From contig JACKKN010000031.1 of the NCBI GenBank assembly GCA_024236415.1, positions 1-14,582 on the forward strand: a stretch of DNA of 14,582 nt. The letters run 5' to 3'. Each line of letters begins with the position of its first letter. Position 1 is the stretch's first letter. The notes below the pieces were generated by a model that was not told the origin of the DNA, made no database searches, and saw only the letters and a program-made list of their open reading frames with translations. Source of the stretch: Hyphomicrobiales bacterium (GTDB taxonomy: Bacteria; Pseudomonadota; Alphaproteobacteria; Rhodospirillales; JACKKN01). Position numbers and translations under genes: made by a program. This document shows positions 6,233 through 14,582 of the stretch, piece by piece.

Positions 6233-6247
6233 GGGCGCCGAAAGCGC
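6209..6247 (+). terminator. Composite hairpin over the stop codon of the small membrane gene
   Basis: GCGCTTTC (6209-6216) pairs with GAAAGCGC (6240-6247), and inside it GGCGCCCC (6221-6228) pairs with GGGGCGCC (6232-6239) around CTA. The only interruption is a CGCC bulge on the 5' side, so there are 16 pairs in all. The TAG stop (6230-6232) is within it. No T-run follows (TTGGAATC), so Rho-independent termination is unlikely to be efficient. It may act as an mRNA 3'-end stabiliser between this gene and groESL. Confidence 0.45.
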
Positions 6248-6252
6248 TTGGA

Positions 6253-6294
6253 ATCAAGGGCTTGATGGGCCTTCCCCGCGGTATCCTTCAAGCC
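6253..6294. repeat. Nested palindromes upstream of groES
   Basis: ATCAAG-GG-CTTGAT (6253-6266) is a perfect 14-base palindrome. Its right half GGCTTGA (6259-6265) is also complementary to TCAAGCC (6288-6294). There are therefore three copies of the TCAAG/CTTGA half-site, about 22-63 bases before the candidate groES -35. This could be an operator array or alternative RNA stems. It is not CIRCE. Confidence 0.35.
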
Positions 6295-6315
6295 TGAAAA
6301 AATTTTCCGGCGGGA

Positions 6316-6344
6316 CTTGACGGCGAAAACCCGCGGCCATAAAT
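6316..6344 (+). promoter_or_regulatory. groES: Candidate RpoH (sigma-32 type) promoter of groESL
   Basis: CTTG (6316-6319), extended as CTTGACG, is followed after 17 bases by CCATAAAT (6337-6344). The spacing is that of alphaproteobacterial heat-shock promoters, and the -10 half resembles the C-rich, AT-ending RpoH box. Transcription would start near 6350, giving a leader of about 108 nt. No CIRCE operator (TTAGCACTC inverted repeat) is present, so HrcA control is not supported. Confidence 0.45.
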
Positions 6345-6458
6345 GTGCCGCGCCGACGGAGCTTTTGGGAGGGAGCGCCGCCAGGGTTCCCCACCCCCGA
6401 AATTCGCGATCGGCACGTCATTTGCTGACGGACTGGGAATGGCATAGGAGAAGAACAG

Positions 6459-6773
6459 ATGAAATTCCGTCCCCTGCACGATCGAGTTCTGGTTCGCCGG
6501 GTCGAGTCCGAGGAGAAGACCGCCGGTGGCATCATCATCCCCGACACCGCCAAGGAAAAGCCCATGGAGGGCGAGGTCGTCGCCGCCGGCAGGGGCGTCC
6601 TGCGCGACGACGGTCAGGTCACGCCGCTGGATGTGCGGGTCGGCGACCGCATCCTGTTCGGCAAGTGGTCCGGCACCGAGGTCAAGATCGACGGCGAGGA
6701 CCTGCTGATCATGAAGGAATCGGACATTCTGGGCGTCATCGAGGCCGCCGCCGCGTCCAGGAAGGCCGCCTGA
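6459..6773 (+). CDS. groES: Co-chaperonin GroES (Cpn10)
   Basis: This complete 104-residue Cpn10 forms the heptameric lid of the GroEL chamber in the cytoplasm. The start MKFRPLHDRVLVRR is the family signature. The mobile loop that binds GroEL is at about residues 18-35, with EEKTAGGIIIPDTA. The roof-loop region includes VGDRILFGKWSGTEVKIDGE, and the end is DILGVIE plus a short Ala-rich extension (residues 97-104) beyond the usual length of about 95. The ATG is set by AGGAG ending 8 nt upstream. groEL begins 66 bases downstream with no terminator between, forming the standard groES-groEL operon. A CTTG/CCATAAAT heat-shock-type promoter lies about 108 bases upstream of the start. Confidence 0.97.
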   Translation: MKFRPLHDRVLVRRVESEEKTAGGIIIPDTAKEKPMEGEVVAAGRGVLRDDGQVTPLDVRVGDRILFGKWSGTEVKIDGEDLLIMKESDILGVIEAAAASRKAA

Positions 6774-6839
6774 CCCGGGCGTCCCGATCGAACCAAACAG
6801 AGTCATCAAGACAGTTGCCTGAACGAGGAGCTTCGAGAC

Positions 6840-8471
<1,632 letters not shown>

Positions 8472-8489
8472 TCCGGTTCAACACCAAGC

Positions 8490-8521
8490 AAGCGGCGGCC
8501 CCCGGGCCGCCGCTTTTTTTT
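8490..8521 (+). terminator. Rho-independent terminator of groESL
   Basis: AAGCGGCGGCC pairs with GGCCGCCGCTT around a short C/G loop (8490-8515), followed by an unbroken run of eight T (8514-8521). It lies just after the groEL stop. On the minus strand the same stem lies just beyond the stop of the SecA-like gene but is followed only by a weakly T-rich stretch, so it is at best a poor terminator for that operon. Confidence 0.92.
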
Positions 8522-8524
8522 GGC

Positions 8525-10504
8525 CTACTCGCCCTGCTTGGCGAAGCCCAGGGCCTTTTCCGTCTGTTCCGCCGAGCGCAGGTTCTCGGCGCGGATCTTG
8601 GCGTGCAGGGACTCGGCCGCGCCCTGGGCCACCCGGCGCAGCAGCGTGGTGGTGGTGTGGCCCAGCCGGCGGCGGCCGGCGGCGGCGGCGCGCACGGTGC
8701 GCGCGGCCTTGCCGGCGAAGCGGCGCAGCAGCTCGTCCTGCAGGCACACGATGGCCTCGAAGCTGCCGTTGTCGCCCTGGCGTCCGGCGCGGCCGAAGAG
8801 CTGGCGGTCGATGCGGGCCGATTCGTGGTATTCGGTCAGGATCACGTGCAGGCCGCCGGCCTCGGCCACTCCGGGGGCGAGCTTGATGTCCGTGCCGCGG
8901 CCGGCGATGTTGGTGGCCACGGTGATGCGTCCCGCCTGGCCGGCCTGGGCCACGGTCTCGGCCTCCTCCTTGTCCTGGCGGGCGTTGAGGACCACGTGGG
9001 GCAGGCCGGCGGCGTCCAACAGCTTGCTCAGGTGCTCGGACGCCTCCACCGACCGGGTGCCCACCAGCACCGGCCGGCCCTTGTGCCGGCTCATCTCCGC
9101 CACCCGGTCCACCACCGCCGTCCACCTGTCGTCTTCGGTGACGTAGGTGATCCGCCCCAGCTCCACCTGCCGGGGCTTGCGGTTGGTGGGGATGCGCACC
9201 ACCCGCAGCCGGTAGTCGGCCCACAGCTCGGGCGCCACCTCGTAGCCGGTGCCGGTCATCCCGGCCAGGCGCAGGTAGCGGCGGAAGAAGGTCTGGTAGG
9301 TGATCTTGGCGATGGTCTCGCGGCCGCCGGTCACCGGCACGCCCTCCTTGACCTCGATCAGCTGGTGCAGGCCCCGCTCCCACGACCGGTCGGCCATGAT
9401 GCGCCCGGTGTATTCGTCGACGATCTGCACCTTGTCCTCGGCGATGATGTAGTGGGTATCCAGGTGGAAGAAGTGCAGGGCGGAGAGGGCCTGCTCGATC
9501 AGTTCCTCGCGCGCCCGGCGCGAACGCCACAGGCCGTGCTTGCCCTCGACCAAGGTCCGCAGCCTTTCCTGGCCCTCCTCCAGCAGGTTGACGGCGCGTT
9601 CGTCCTGGGTCAGGCGGAAGTCGACCCCCGGCTCCAGGGCCCGGGCCAGGGCCAGGGCCGTGGCATAGGGCTCGTCCGTGTCCGGCGCCTCCACCTCGCG
9701 CGAGATGATGAGGGGCGTGCGCGCCTCGTCGATGAGAACGCTGTCCGCCTCGTCGATGATGCAGAAATGCAGCCCGCGCATGATCAGCTGCTTGCTGCGG
9801 TCGCCGCCGTCCGCCAGCCGCTCCAGCTTCAACTGCACCGAGGCCCGCATGTCGCCCAGGGCGATGCGGTCGCGCAGGTAGTCGAAGGTGACCTCCTTGT
9901 TGGTGCAAAACGTGATGTCGCGGGCATAGGCGGCGCGGCGCTCGGGCGGCTCCATGCCGTGCTTCACCAGCCCCACGGTCAGCCCCAGGGCCTCGTAGAC
10001 CGGCCGCGTCTCCTCGGAATCCCGTTCGGCCAGATAATCGTTCACGGTGATCACGTGCACGGGCATGCCGGCCAGGGCCGCGGTGGCCGCCGGCAGCAGG
10101 GCGGTGATGGTCTTGCCCTCGCCGGTGCGCATCTCGGCCAGGCGCCCGTCCAGCAGGGCCCAGCCGCCCATGATCTGCACCTTGTAGTGGCGCATGCCCA
10201 GCTTGCGCGCCGTCACCTCGCGGATCAGGGCGAAGGCCCGGGCCACCAGGGGCGGCTCGAACCCCTGGCGCAACAGGGCGGCGCCCAGTTCCTCGGCCTT
10301 GGCCAGGATGCCGGCGTCGTCCAGATCGGCGACCTCGTCGGCGCAGGCCATCACCCGCTCGGCGTGGCGCGACAGGCGCCAGGTGGTGGGGCCCAGGCGC
10401 GGCGCCCAGTAGCCCCAGCCCGAGGACAGCATGCGGTCGACGCGGCCGGGCTGCTTTTCGTGCCGCTCCGGGTAGGGCCCGGCGTAGAGGGTCAGCTCAG
10501 ACAT
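8525..10504 (-). CDS. Short SecA-like ATPase lacking the C-terminal translocation domains
   Basis: This 659-residue SecA-family motor compares with about 850-900 for housekeeping SecA. Present are Walker A MRTGEGKT (125-132), VITVNDYLAERD (151-162), DEADSVLIDEARTPLIIS (251-268), a preprotein cross-linking domain (about 220-400) and FFRRYLRLAGMTGTG (406-420). The second motor domain has RGTDIKL (536-542) and GRAGRQGD (571-578). After LQDELLRRF (588-596) only about 60 residues remain, matching the start of the long scaffold helix. The helical wing, two-helix finger and zinc-binding tail are absent. The usual N-terminal SecY/lipid-binding helix is replaced by an unrelated 20-30 residues. The start ATGTCTGA overlaps the upstream stop by 8 bases and no clear Shine-Dalgarno is seen, so translation is probably coupled. 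It is an accessory SecA-like ATPase of this operon, not the essential SecA. Confidence 0.9.
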   Translation of the reverse strand: MSELTLYAGPYPERHEKQPGRVDRMLSSGWGYWAPRLGPTTWRLSRHAERVMACADEVADLDDAGILAKAEELGAALLRQGFEPPLVARAFALIREVTARKLGMRHYKVQIMGGWALLDGRLAEMRTGEGKTITALLPAATAALAGMPVHVITVNDYLAERDSEETRPVYEALGLTVGLVKHGMEPPERRAAYARDITFCTNKEVTFDYLRDRIALGDMRASVQLKLERLADGGDRSKQLIMRGLHFCIIDEADSVLIDEARTPLIISREVEAPDTDEPYATALALARALEPGVDFRLTQDERAVNLLEEGQERLRTLVEGKHGLWRSRRAREELIEQALSALHFFHLDTHYIIAEDKVQIVDEYTGRIMADRSWERGLHQLIEVKEGVPVTGGRETIAKITYQTFFRRYLRLAGMTGTGYEVAPELWADYRLRVVRIPTNRKPRQVELGRITYVTEDDRWTAVVDRVAEMSRHKGRPVLVGTRSVEASEHLSKLLDAAGLPHVVLNARQDKEEAETVAQAGQAGRITVATNIAGRGTDIKLAPGVAEAGGLHVILTEYHESARIDRQLFGRAGRQGDNGSFEAIVCLQDELLRRFAGKAARTVRAAAAGRRRLGHTTTTLLRRVAQGAAESLHAKIRAENLRSAEQTEKALGFAKQGE

Positions 10505-12641
10505 CGAACCGGGACAGGAAGGCTTGGCGCACGCGCCGGTACCATTGCAGGCCCAGGGGCTCGTCGTCGTGCTGGAAGCGCACGTGGACGCGGGCGCCAT
10601 AGGCCGCGTTGGGCGGCGCCTTGGCCAGTTCGATGTCGAACTGGAACAGGCGGTTCAGGGTCTTCAGGCCGTCGGGGTCGCGCGGGTCGACCAGGAACCG
10701 GCCGCCGCCCTCGGCGGCCAGGGCCTTGCTGGGCAGCTTGTCCTGGGCCGCCGGCACCTCGCGCACGATGCGGGCGGAAATGGTCTCGTCCAGGCGGTCG
10801 GCGATCTTGACCTGGACCCCGCGCAGGCGCTGGCGCACCAGGTCGATGTCCTCCTGGGGCACCACCACGCGGGCGATGCGGGTGCTTTCCGGCACCACGT
10901 AGCCCATGACCTCGCCCTCGCGCACGAAGCGGCCGGGCAGGTTGCCGGCATAGGGCAGGATGAAGGTGCCGCTGGCCGCACTGGTGGCCACCAGGCGGCC
11001 GCGGCGCTCCTGCAGGCGCGCCAGCTCGGCCCGCTTCTGTTCCAGCTCCTTGCGCGTCACCTCGGCCTGGACCCGGTCGGTGACCAGCTCGGAGGCCAGC
11101 GTCAGCTCCAACTCCTCGGCCTTGGCCTCCAGGACCTTGATCTCGGCGTCCAGGGTCGGTTCCCAGGATTCGACCAGCGGCGTGCCCGGGTCCACGGCGC
11201 GGCCCGGCTCGGCCAGGACGCGGCGCACGAACCCGTCGGCGCGGGCCCGCACGTGGGCGTCGTCCGGCAGCCAGATCACGCCCTCGGTGTTGGTGTGCAG
11301 GGGGACCGGCAGCAGGGACAGCAGCGCCACCACCGCGGCGGCGCCGCCGAAGGTGATGGTCACGGCCCGCAGGCGGTGCCGGCGCAGCTTGGAATTGGTC
11401 AACACGTGCCAGGCGATCTTGCCCACGGGGACCACGATGCTCATGATCACCGCCCAGACGGCCAGCAGGACCCCCAGCACGAACAGCTGGGTGGCCAGGA
11501 AGGTGACGATGGAGACCAGGATCACCATGCGGTAGACGAAGGACGCGGGGCCGTACAGCAGGAACCACACCCGCTCGCCGGTGCCGGCGGGGAAGGGCCG
11601 CTCCCGCGCCGCGAACAGGTAGCGGTTGGACAGGTAGGCCCAGTACCGGTTGGCGCGCGAGCCCAGGTTGGGGATCTCGACCAGATCGGCGAAGACGTAG
11701 TACCCGTCGAAGCGCAGCAGGGGGTTGCCGTTGACCAGCACCGTGGACACGCCGCAGATCAGCATCACGTCGTAGGCGACGGCGCGCGGCAGGCCCGGCT
11801 CCATCTGGCGCCAAGCATAGAAGGCCAGGGCGGCCAGGAACACCTCCACCAGGATGCCGATGGCGCCCACCAGCATGCGCTGCCACTTGCTGGAAAAGGC
11901 CGACGCCGAGGTGGCGTCCACGTAGGGGATGGGGTACAGCACCAGGAACATGATGCCCATCTCGTGCACCGCGCCGCCGAACGCCTTGGTCGCGTACCCG
12001 TGCCCCAGTTCGTGCAGGGCCTTGACCACCGGGTAGGTCATGGCCAGCAGCAGCACGTTCTGGGCCACGAAAAGCTGGTCGGTGAAGCTGCCGCTCAGGT
12101 CCGGCCAGCTCTGTGCCGCCAGCACCATGGCCGGCACCACCACCGCCAGCCACAGGATCGCCCCCAGCCAGCCGAACAGGAACCGCACCGCGGGCAGGGT
12201 GCGGGTCAGGAACCGGTCCGGGTTCCACAGCGGGATCTTGACCGACAGCGGGCTCTTCAGCTGGCGCACGATGCCGGCCCGGGCCTGCTTGTCGTGGCGT
12301 TCCAGCAGCTCGGCCGTGTTGGGCGGGACCTCGCTCTGCAGCATGTCCGCGGCGTGCAGCTGGGACAGCAGCTGGATGGTCTCGTCCTGGGTCGGTGCGT
12401 CGTCCCCCAGTTCCTCGACCACCGTGTTCCAGATCTCGTCGATGGTCCGCTCGCCGTCCATGCGCGCCACCACCAGGTAGGCGGCGGGGGTGAAGCGATG
12501 GATCTTGCCGGTGGCATGGTCCTGCACCACGTACCAGGCCTGGCCGCGGTAGCGGTGCCGGTGCACCTTGGTGTGGCCGCGCAGGCGCGGCCGCAGGTCG
12601 GCGACCCGGTACCAGGAATTGCTGAGGAACGGATCGGCCAT
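10497..12641 (-). CDS. PqqD-like / site-2 protease (M50) / HlyD-like fusion protein
   Basis: This 714-residue polytopic protein has three parts. Residues 35-102 resemble a PqqD-like winged helix (FTPAAYLVVARMDGERTIDEIW, then QLLSQLHAADML); such domains bind peptide leaders in RiPP pathways. The membrane part (about 150-445) has the zinc-protease motif HELGH at 210-214 in a helix and the partner motif NGNPLLRFDG at 304-313, as in site-2 proteases. About residues 455-690 form a periplasmic HlyD-like adaptor: lipoyl half-motif ADGFVRRVLAEPGRAVDPG, a coiled coil (about 495-550), and a second half (553-583). It resembles the loosely named putative peptide zinc metalloprotease group. It starts 1 nt after the GAF-HlyD gene and overlaps the SecA-like gene by 8. 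The substrate is unknown; both active-site motifs are intact. Confidence 0.88.
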   Translation of the reverse strand: MADPFLSNSWYRVADLRPRLRGHTKVHRHRYRGQAWYVVQDHATGKIHRFTPAAYLVVARMDGERTIDEIWNTVVEELGDDAPTQDETIQLLSQLHAADMLQSEVPPNTAELLERHDKQARAGIVRQLKSPLSVKIPLWNPDRFLTRTLPAVRFLFGWLGAILWLAVVVPAMVLAAQSWPDLSGSFTDQLFVAQNVLLLAMTYPVVKALHELGHGYATKAFGGAVHEMGIMFLVLYPIPYVDATSASAFSSKWQRMLVGAIGILVEVFLAALAFYAWRQMEPGLPRAVAYDVMLICGVSTVLVNGNPLLRFDGYYVFADLVEIPNLGSRANRYWAYLSNRYLFAARERPFPAGTGERVWFLLYGPASFVYRMVILVSIVTFLATQLFVLGVLLAVWAVIMSIVVPVGKIAWHVLTNSKLRRHRLRAVTITFGGAAAVVALLSLLPVPLHTNTEGVIWLPDDAHVRARADGFVRRVLAEPGRAVDPGTPLVESWEPTLDAEIKVLEAKAEELELTLASELVTDRVQAEVTRKELEQKRAELARLQERRGRLVATSAASGTFILPYAGNLPGRFVREGEVMGYVVPESTRIARVVVPQEDIDLVRQRLRGVQVKIADRLDETISARIVREVPAAQDKLPSKALAAEGGGRFLVDPRDPDGLKTLNRLFQFDIELAKAPPNAAYGARVHVRFQHDDEPLGLQWYRRVRQAFLSRFDV

Positions 12642-12642
12642 G

Positions 12643-14529
12643 TCAGGGCGTCCACTTCCAGATGAACAGGCGCGCCCACTCGATCAGGCGCCGGGCCCAG
12701 ACCCACACCAGGGGCCGCTCCTCGATGCTGACCTTGGCCACGCCTTCCATGCCCGGGCGCAGCTTGACGTCGGAATCGTCCAGTTCGGCCTCGACCCGGA
12801 AGAAGTTGCGCCCTTCCTGGGCCATGGCCACGGGGGTCACCTTGACCACCTTCAGGGGCAGGGTCTCGCCGGTCAGGCCGGCCAGGGCCAGGGTCCCGGT
12901 CTGGCCCACTGCCACGTACTGGATGTCGCGCTCGTCCACCTGCAGGATGGCGCGGTAGGCGGCCAGGGGCGCCACCTCGAACAGGATCTTGCCCTGGGAG
13001 ATGGGGGTGCCCAGCATCTGCGACAGGTCGCCCGACACCACCAGGCCGGCGAACGGGGCCTCGATGCGCGTGCGCGACAGCTTTTCCTCGATCAGCGCGA
13101 TCTGGGCCTCGGCCTGGTCGATCTGGGTCTGCAGCACGTGCATGTTGGCGCGCTCGTGCTTGGCGTGGGCGTCGCGCAGGCGCTTGACCAGCTTCTCCTT
13201 CTCGCTCAGCCACTTCAGGCGGTCCAGCTCCAGGTCCTTGTCGTCCAGGCGGGCCAGCAGCGCGCCCTGGCCCACGATGTCGCCGGCGCGCACCGGCGCC
13301 TCGGCGATGAAGCCGTCGAACGGCGCCACGGCCGCCCGCTGCACCGCGCCTTCCAGCACGGTCTTGGCCGAGACGCGGAAGTCCGCCGTGGCCGTGGCCA
13401 GGTAGCCGGCCGCCGCCACGACCAGGACGGCGATGATCTTCAGGGTCGGCCGCCGCGGCCCGATCAGGGCCTTGACCCCGGTGGCCACGGCGTCGGCGAT
13501 GCGGCCCGAGATCCAGCGCCGCTGCTTGGCCTTCAGGTCCAGCAGCGGGCCCACCAGCTCGGCCACGGTCTCCAGCAGCAGCACGGTCTCGTGGTCGAAG
13601 GGCTCGTCGCGCTGGCGTTCCAGGGTGATGGCGCCCACCGCCTGGCTCTCGTGGGTCATGATCGCCGTGGCGATGGCCGACCCGCCCCAGGTGCGGGCCA
13701 GGTCGGCGTGGGCCACGGTGATGCGCCGCTCGCCCTCGGGCGGCGGCGGATAGACCACAGTGCCGTGCTGGTCCAGGGCCTCGCCCATGGCGTTCTCGAT
13801 GGCGTGCAGCAGCTTGCCCTTCTTCAGGAACCAGGACGAATGGGACAGGGTGTGCACGCGCACGTCGTGGCGCTTCTTCAGGCCGATGTCGACCCGGTCA
13901 CAGTCCAGCCGCGACGCCAGCTCGTTGGCCACGGCCATGGTGGCGCCGCTCAACTTGGGCAGTTCCTGGGCCACCGCCAGGACGTTGAGGGCGGCGGCGG
14001 TGCGGATCAGCTTGCGCGTGTCGCCCTCGGCCTCGCGCTGCCAGAACAGGGATTCGAGCCAGCCGATGCCCCAGTGCAGTTGGCGCAGCACGCCCTGCAG
14101 GTCGATGCGGTGGCGGTCGGTGGCGATGTCCACCACCACCACGCCCCACAGCCGGCCGCGCACGTCCACCGGATAGGCCACGTGGATGGAGTTGTCGGGG
14201 GCGCCCGAGCGGCGGATCACGCCGCGGCGCTCGGACAGGGCCTGCTCGGCCGCCGCCCCCAGGTAGGTGACGTCGCGCATGGGATCGGGCCAGACGGCGG
14301 CCGGGGCGAAGGCGCCGCCGTTGTCCTGCAACAGCAGCAGTCCGGCGCGGGCGCCGGCCACGGCGCCGCACTGCAGGGACAGCCAGGCGGCGCAGAACTC
14401 GTCGGACTGCTGGGCATTGGCGAAGGCGGCCCACAGGCGGGCGCCGTCGGCGTCGGCGTCGGTCAGGCCCTCGACGCCGGCCCCGGCGCCGTCAGGCAGG
14501 GTGTTGGAATGCTCGACCGATCCGCTCAC
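12643..14529 (-). CDS. Tandem-GAF, membrane-anchored HlyD-like adaptor protein
   Basis: This 628-residue protein has two GAF-like domains in the cytoplasmic half. GAF1 is about 45-160, with WLSLQCGAVAGARAGLLLL and VAYPVDVRGRLWGVVVVDI. GAF2 is about 190-335, with ANELASRLDCDRVDIGL, SQAVGAITLERQRDEPFD and ETVAELVGPLL. One membrane helix (about 363-382) follows, then a periplasmic adaptor: lipoyl halves near 397-430 and 487-520 flank a coiled-coil hairpin (433-485), then a beta-barrel domain. HlyD proteins bridge inner-membrane exporters to TolC; GAF domains bind small ligands or mediate dimerisation. Joining the two suggests export gated by a cytoplasmic signal (inference). The start is GTG at 14529, because no Met occurs until residue 84; only a weak AGGTGA lies upstream. 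It is the first complete gene of the minus-strand operon. Confidence 0.87.
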   Translation of the reverse strand: MSGSVEHSNTLPDGAGAGVEGLTDADADGARLWAAFANAQQSDEFCAAWLSLQCGAVAGARAGLLLLQDNGGAFAPAAVWPDPMRDVTYLGAAAEQALSERRGVIRRSGAPDNSIHVAYPVDVRGRLWGVVVVDIATDRHRIDLQGVLRQLHWGIGWLESLFWQREAEGDTRKLIRTAAALNVLAVAQELPKLSGATMAVANELASRLDCDRVDIGLKKRHDVRVHTLSHSSWFLKKGKLLHAIENAMGEALDQHGTVVYPPPPEGERRITVAHADLARTWGGSAIATAIMTHESQAVGAITLERQRDEPFDHETVLLLETVAELVGPLLDLKAKQRRWISGRIADAVATGVKALIGPRRPTLKIIAVLVVAAAGYLATATADFRVSAKTVLEGAVQRAAVAPFDGFIAEAPVRAGDIVGQGALLARLDDKDLELDRLKWLSEKEKLVKRLRDAHAKHERANMHVLQTQIDQAEAQIALIEEKLSRTRIEAPFAGLVVSGDLSQMLGTPISQGKILFEVAPLAAYRAILQVDERDIQYVAVGQTGTLALAGLTGETLPLKVVKVTPVAMAQEGRNFFRVEAELDDSDVKLRPGMEGVAKVSIEERPLVWVWARRLIEWARLFIWKWTP

Positions 14530-14582
14530 GTCCGCGCCCGTTCACCTGCGGCGGCGCCGCGTCGTGGTGCGGGCCGCCCCGA
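14526..14582 (-). CDS. Possible C-terminal end of an upstream operon gene (partial)
   Basis: On the minus strand, 18 open codons run in from the window edge to a TGA at 14528-14526. That TGA overlaps the GTG start of the GAF-HlyD gene as GTGA, the common 4-base overlap of coupled genes. The tail is Arg/Ala/Gly-rich and has no recognisable motif. A second frame, ending at a TGA 14 bases earlier in an Arg-rich tail, is equally open. A non-coding leader is a third possibility. Too short to assign. Confidence 0.3.
   Translation of the reverse strand, partial: SGRPAPRRGAAAGERART

Noticed and set aside
6253..6266. ATCAA-GGGC-TTGAT as an FNR box
   Set aside because: The half-sites are in the reverse order to the TTGAT-N4-ATCAA consensus. 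It is a palindrome but not an FNR site.
6420..6461. ROSE or fourU thermometer before groES (TTTGCT near 6421 and AGGAG at 6446)
   Set aside because: The two segments do not form a continuous stem in the ROSE register, and the intervening sequence gives no stable closing helix.
8525..10504. Housekeeping preprotein translocase SecA
   Set aside because: It is about 200-250 residues too short, lacking the scaffold/wing/finger region and the zinc tail. It is embedded in an adaptor/protease operon.
10497..12641. RseP-type regulatory site-2 protease
   Set aside because: No PDZ domains are present. The protein instead carries an N-terminal PqqD-like domain and a C-terminal HlyD-like arm.
8603..12665. 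Long plus-strand open frames (about 700 codons each) opposite the SecA-like and M50 genes
   Set aside because: They are low-complexity shadow frames of GC-rich genes. The minus-strand proteins carry complete conserved motifs.

Overview
The window is a GC-rich (roughly two-thirds G+C by eye) bacterial chromosome segment. Protein character points to an alphaproteobacterium, most likely of the Rhodospirillales type: an alphaproteobacterial-style GroEL ending in a Met/Gly tail, paired IbpA-like small heat-shock proteins, ROSE-like leader RNA, and CTTG-type heat-shock promoters. The genus is inference and cannot be fixed from the sequence alone. Coding density is high and no tRNA, rRNA, CRISPR array, insertion sequence or phage gene was seen.

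Left part (1-6250), stress and storage genes. The N-terminus of a polyhydroxyalkanoate synthase (minus strand) runs off the left edge. A 336-base divergent intergenic region with a Crp/Fnr-like palindrome separates it from a 913-residue P2-type cation ATPase. The ATPase converges, stop codon inside stop codon, on a CorA/ZntB-type divalent cation transporter. Two tandem small heat-shock protein genes follow, and then a small two-helix membrane protein.

The leaders of the two small heat-shock genes are the most striking non-coding features. The hsp20-2 leader folds by eye into a ROSE-type RNA thermometer, with UUGCU facing the Shine-Dalgarno sequence. The hsp20-1 leader aligns with it but has a run of six U in place of the ROSE core. 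It forms an unbroken 10-bp stem capped by a GCAA tetraloop that buries the Shine-Dalgarno, like an enlarged fourU element. In both, an upstream CAUG can also pair with the start codon.

Middle (6250-8525), the groES-groEL operon, with a CTTG/CCATAAAT heat-shock-type promoter and a strong Rho-independent terminator.

Right part (8525-14582), a tightly packed minus-strand operon that I do not recognise as a named system. In transcription order it encodes: a possible unseen upstream gene ending with a GTGA overlap; a tandem-GAF protein with one membrane helix and an HlyD-like adaptor; a PqqD-like/site-2-protease (M50)/HlyD-like fusion; and a 659-residue SecA-like ATPase that ends before the helical wing, two-helix finger and zinc tail of normal SecA. 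Gene junctions are a 1-nt gap and an 8-nt overlap. The gene content suggests an envelope system that recognises a peptide or protein, cleaves it in the membrane and exports or otherwise handles it, gated by cytoplasmic ligand-sensing GAF domains. The function is inference; the domain content and layout are read directly.
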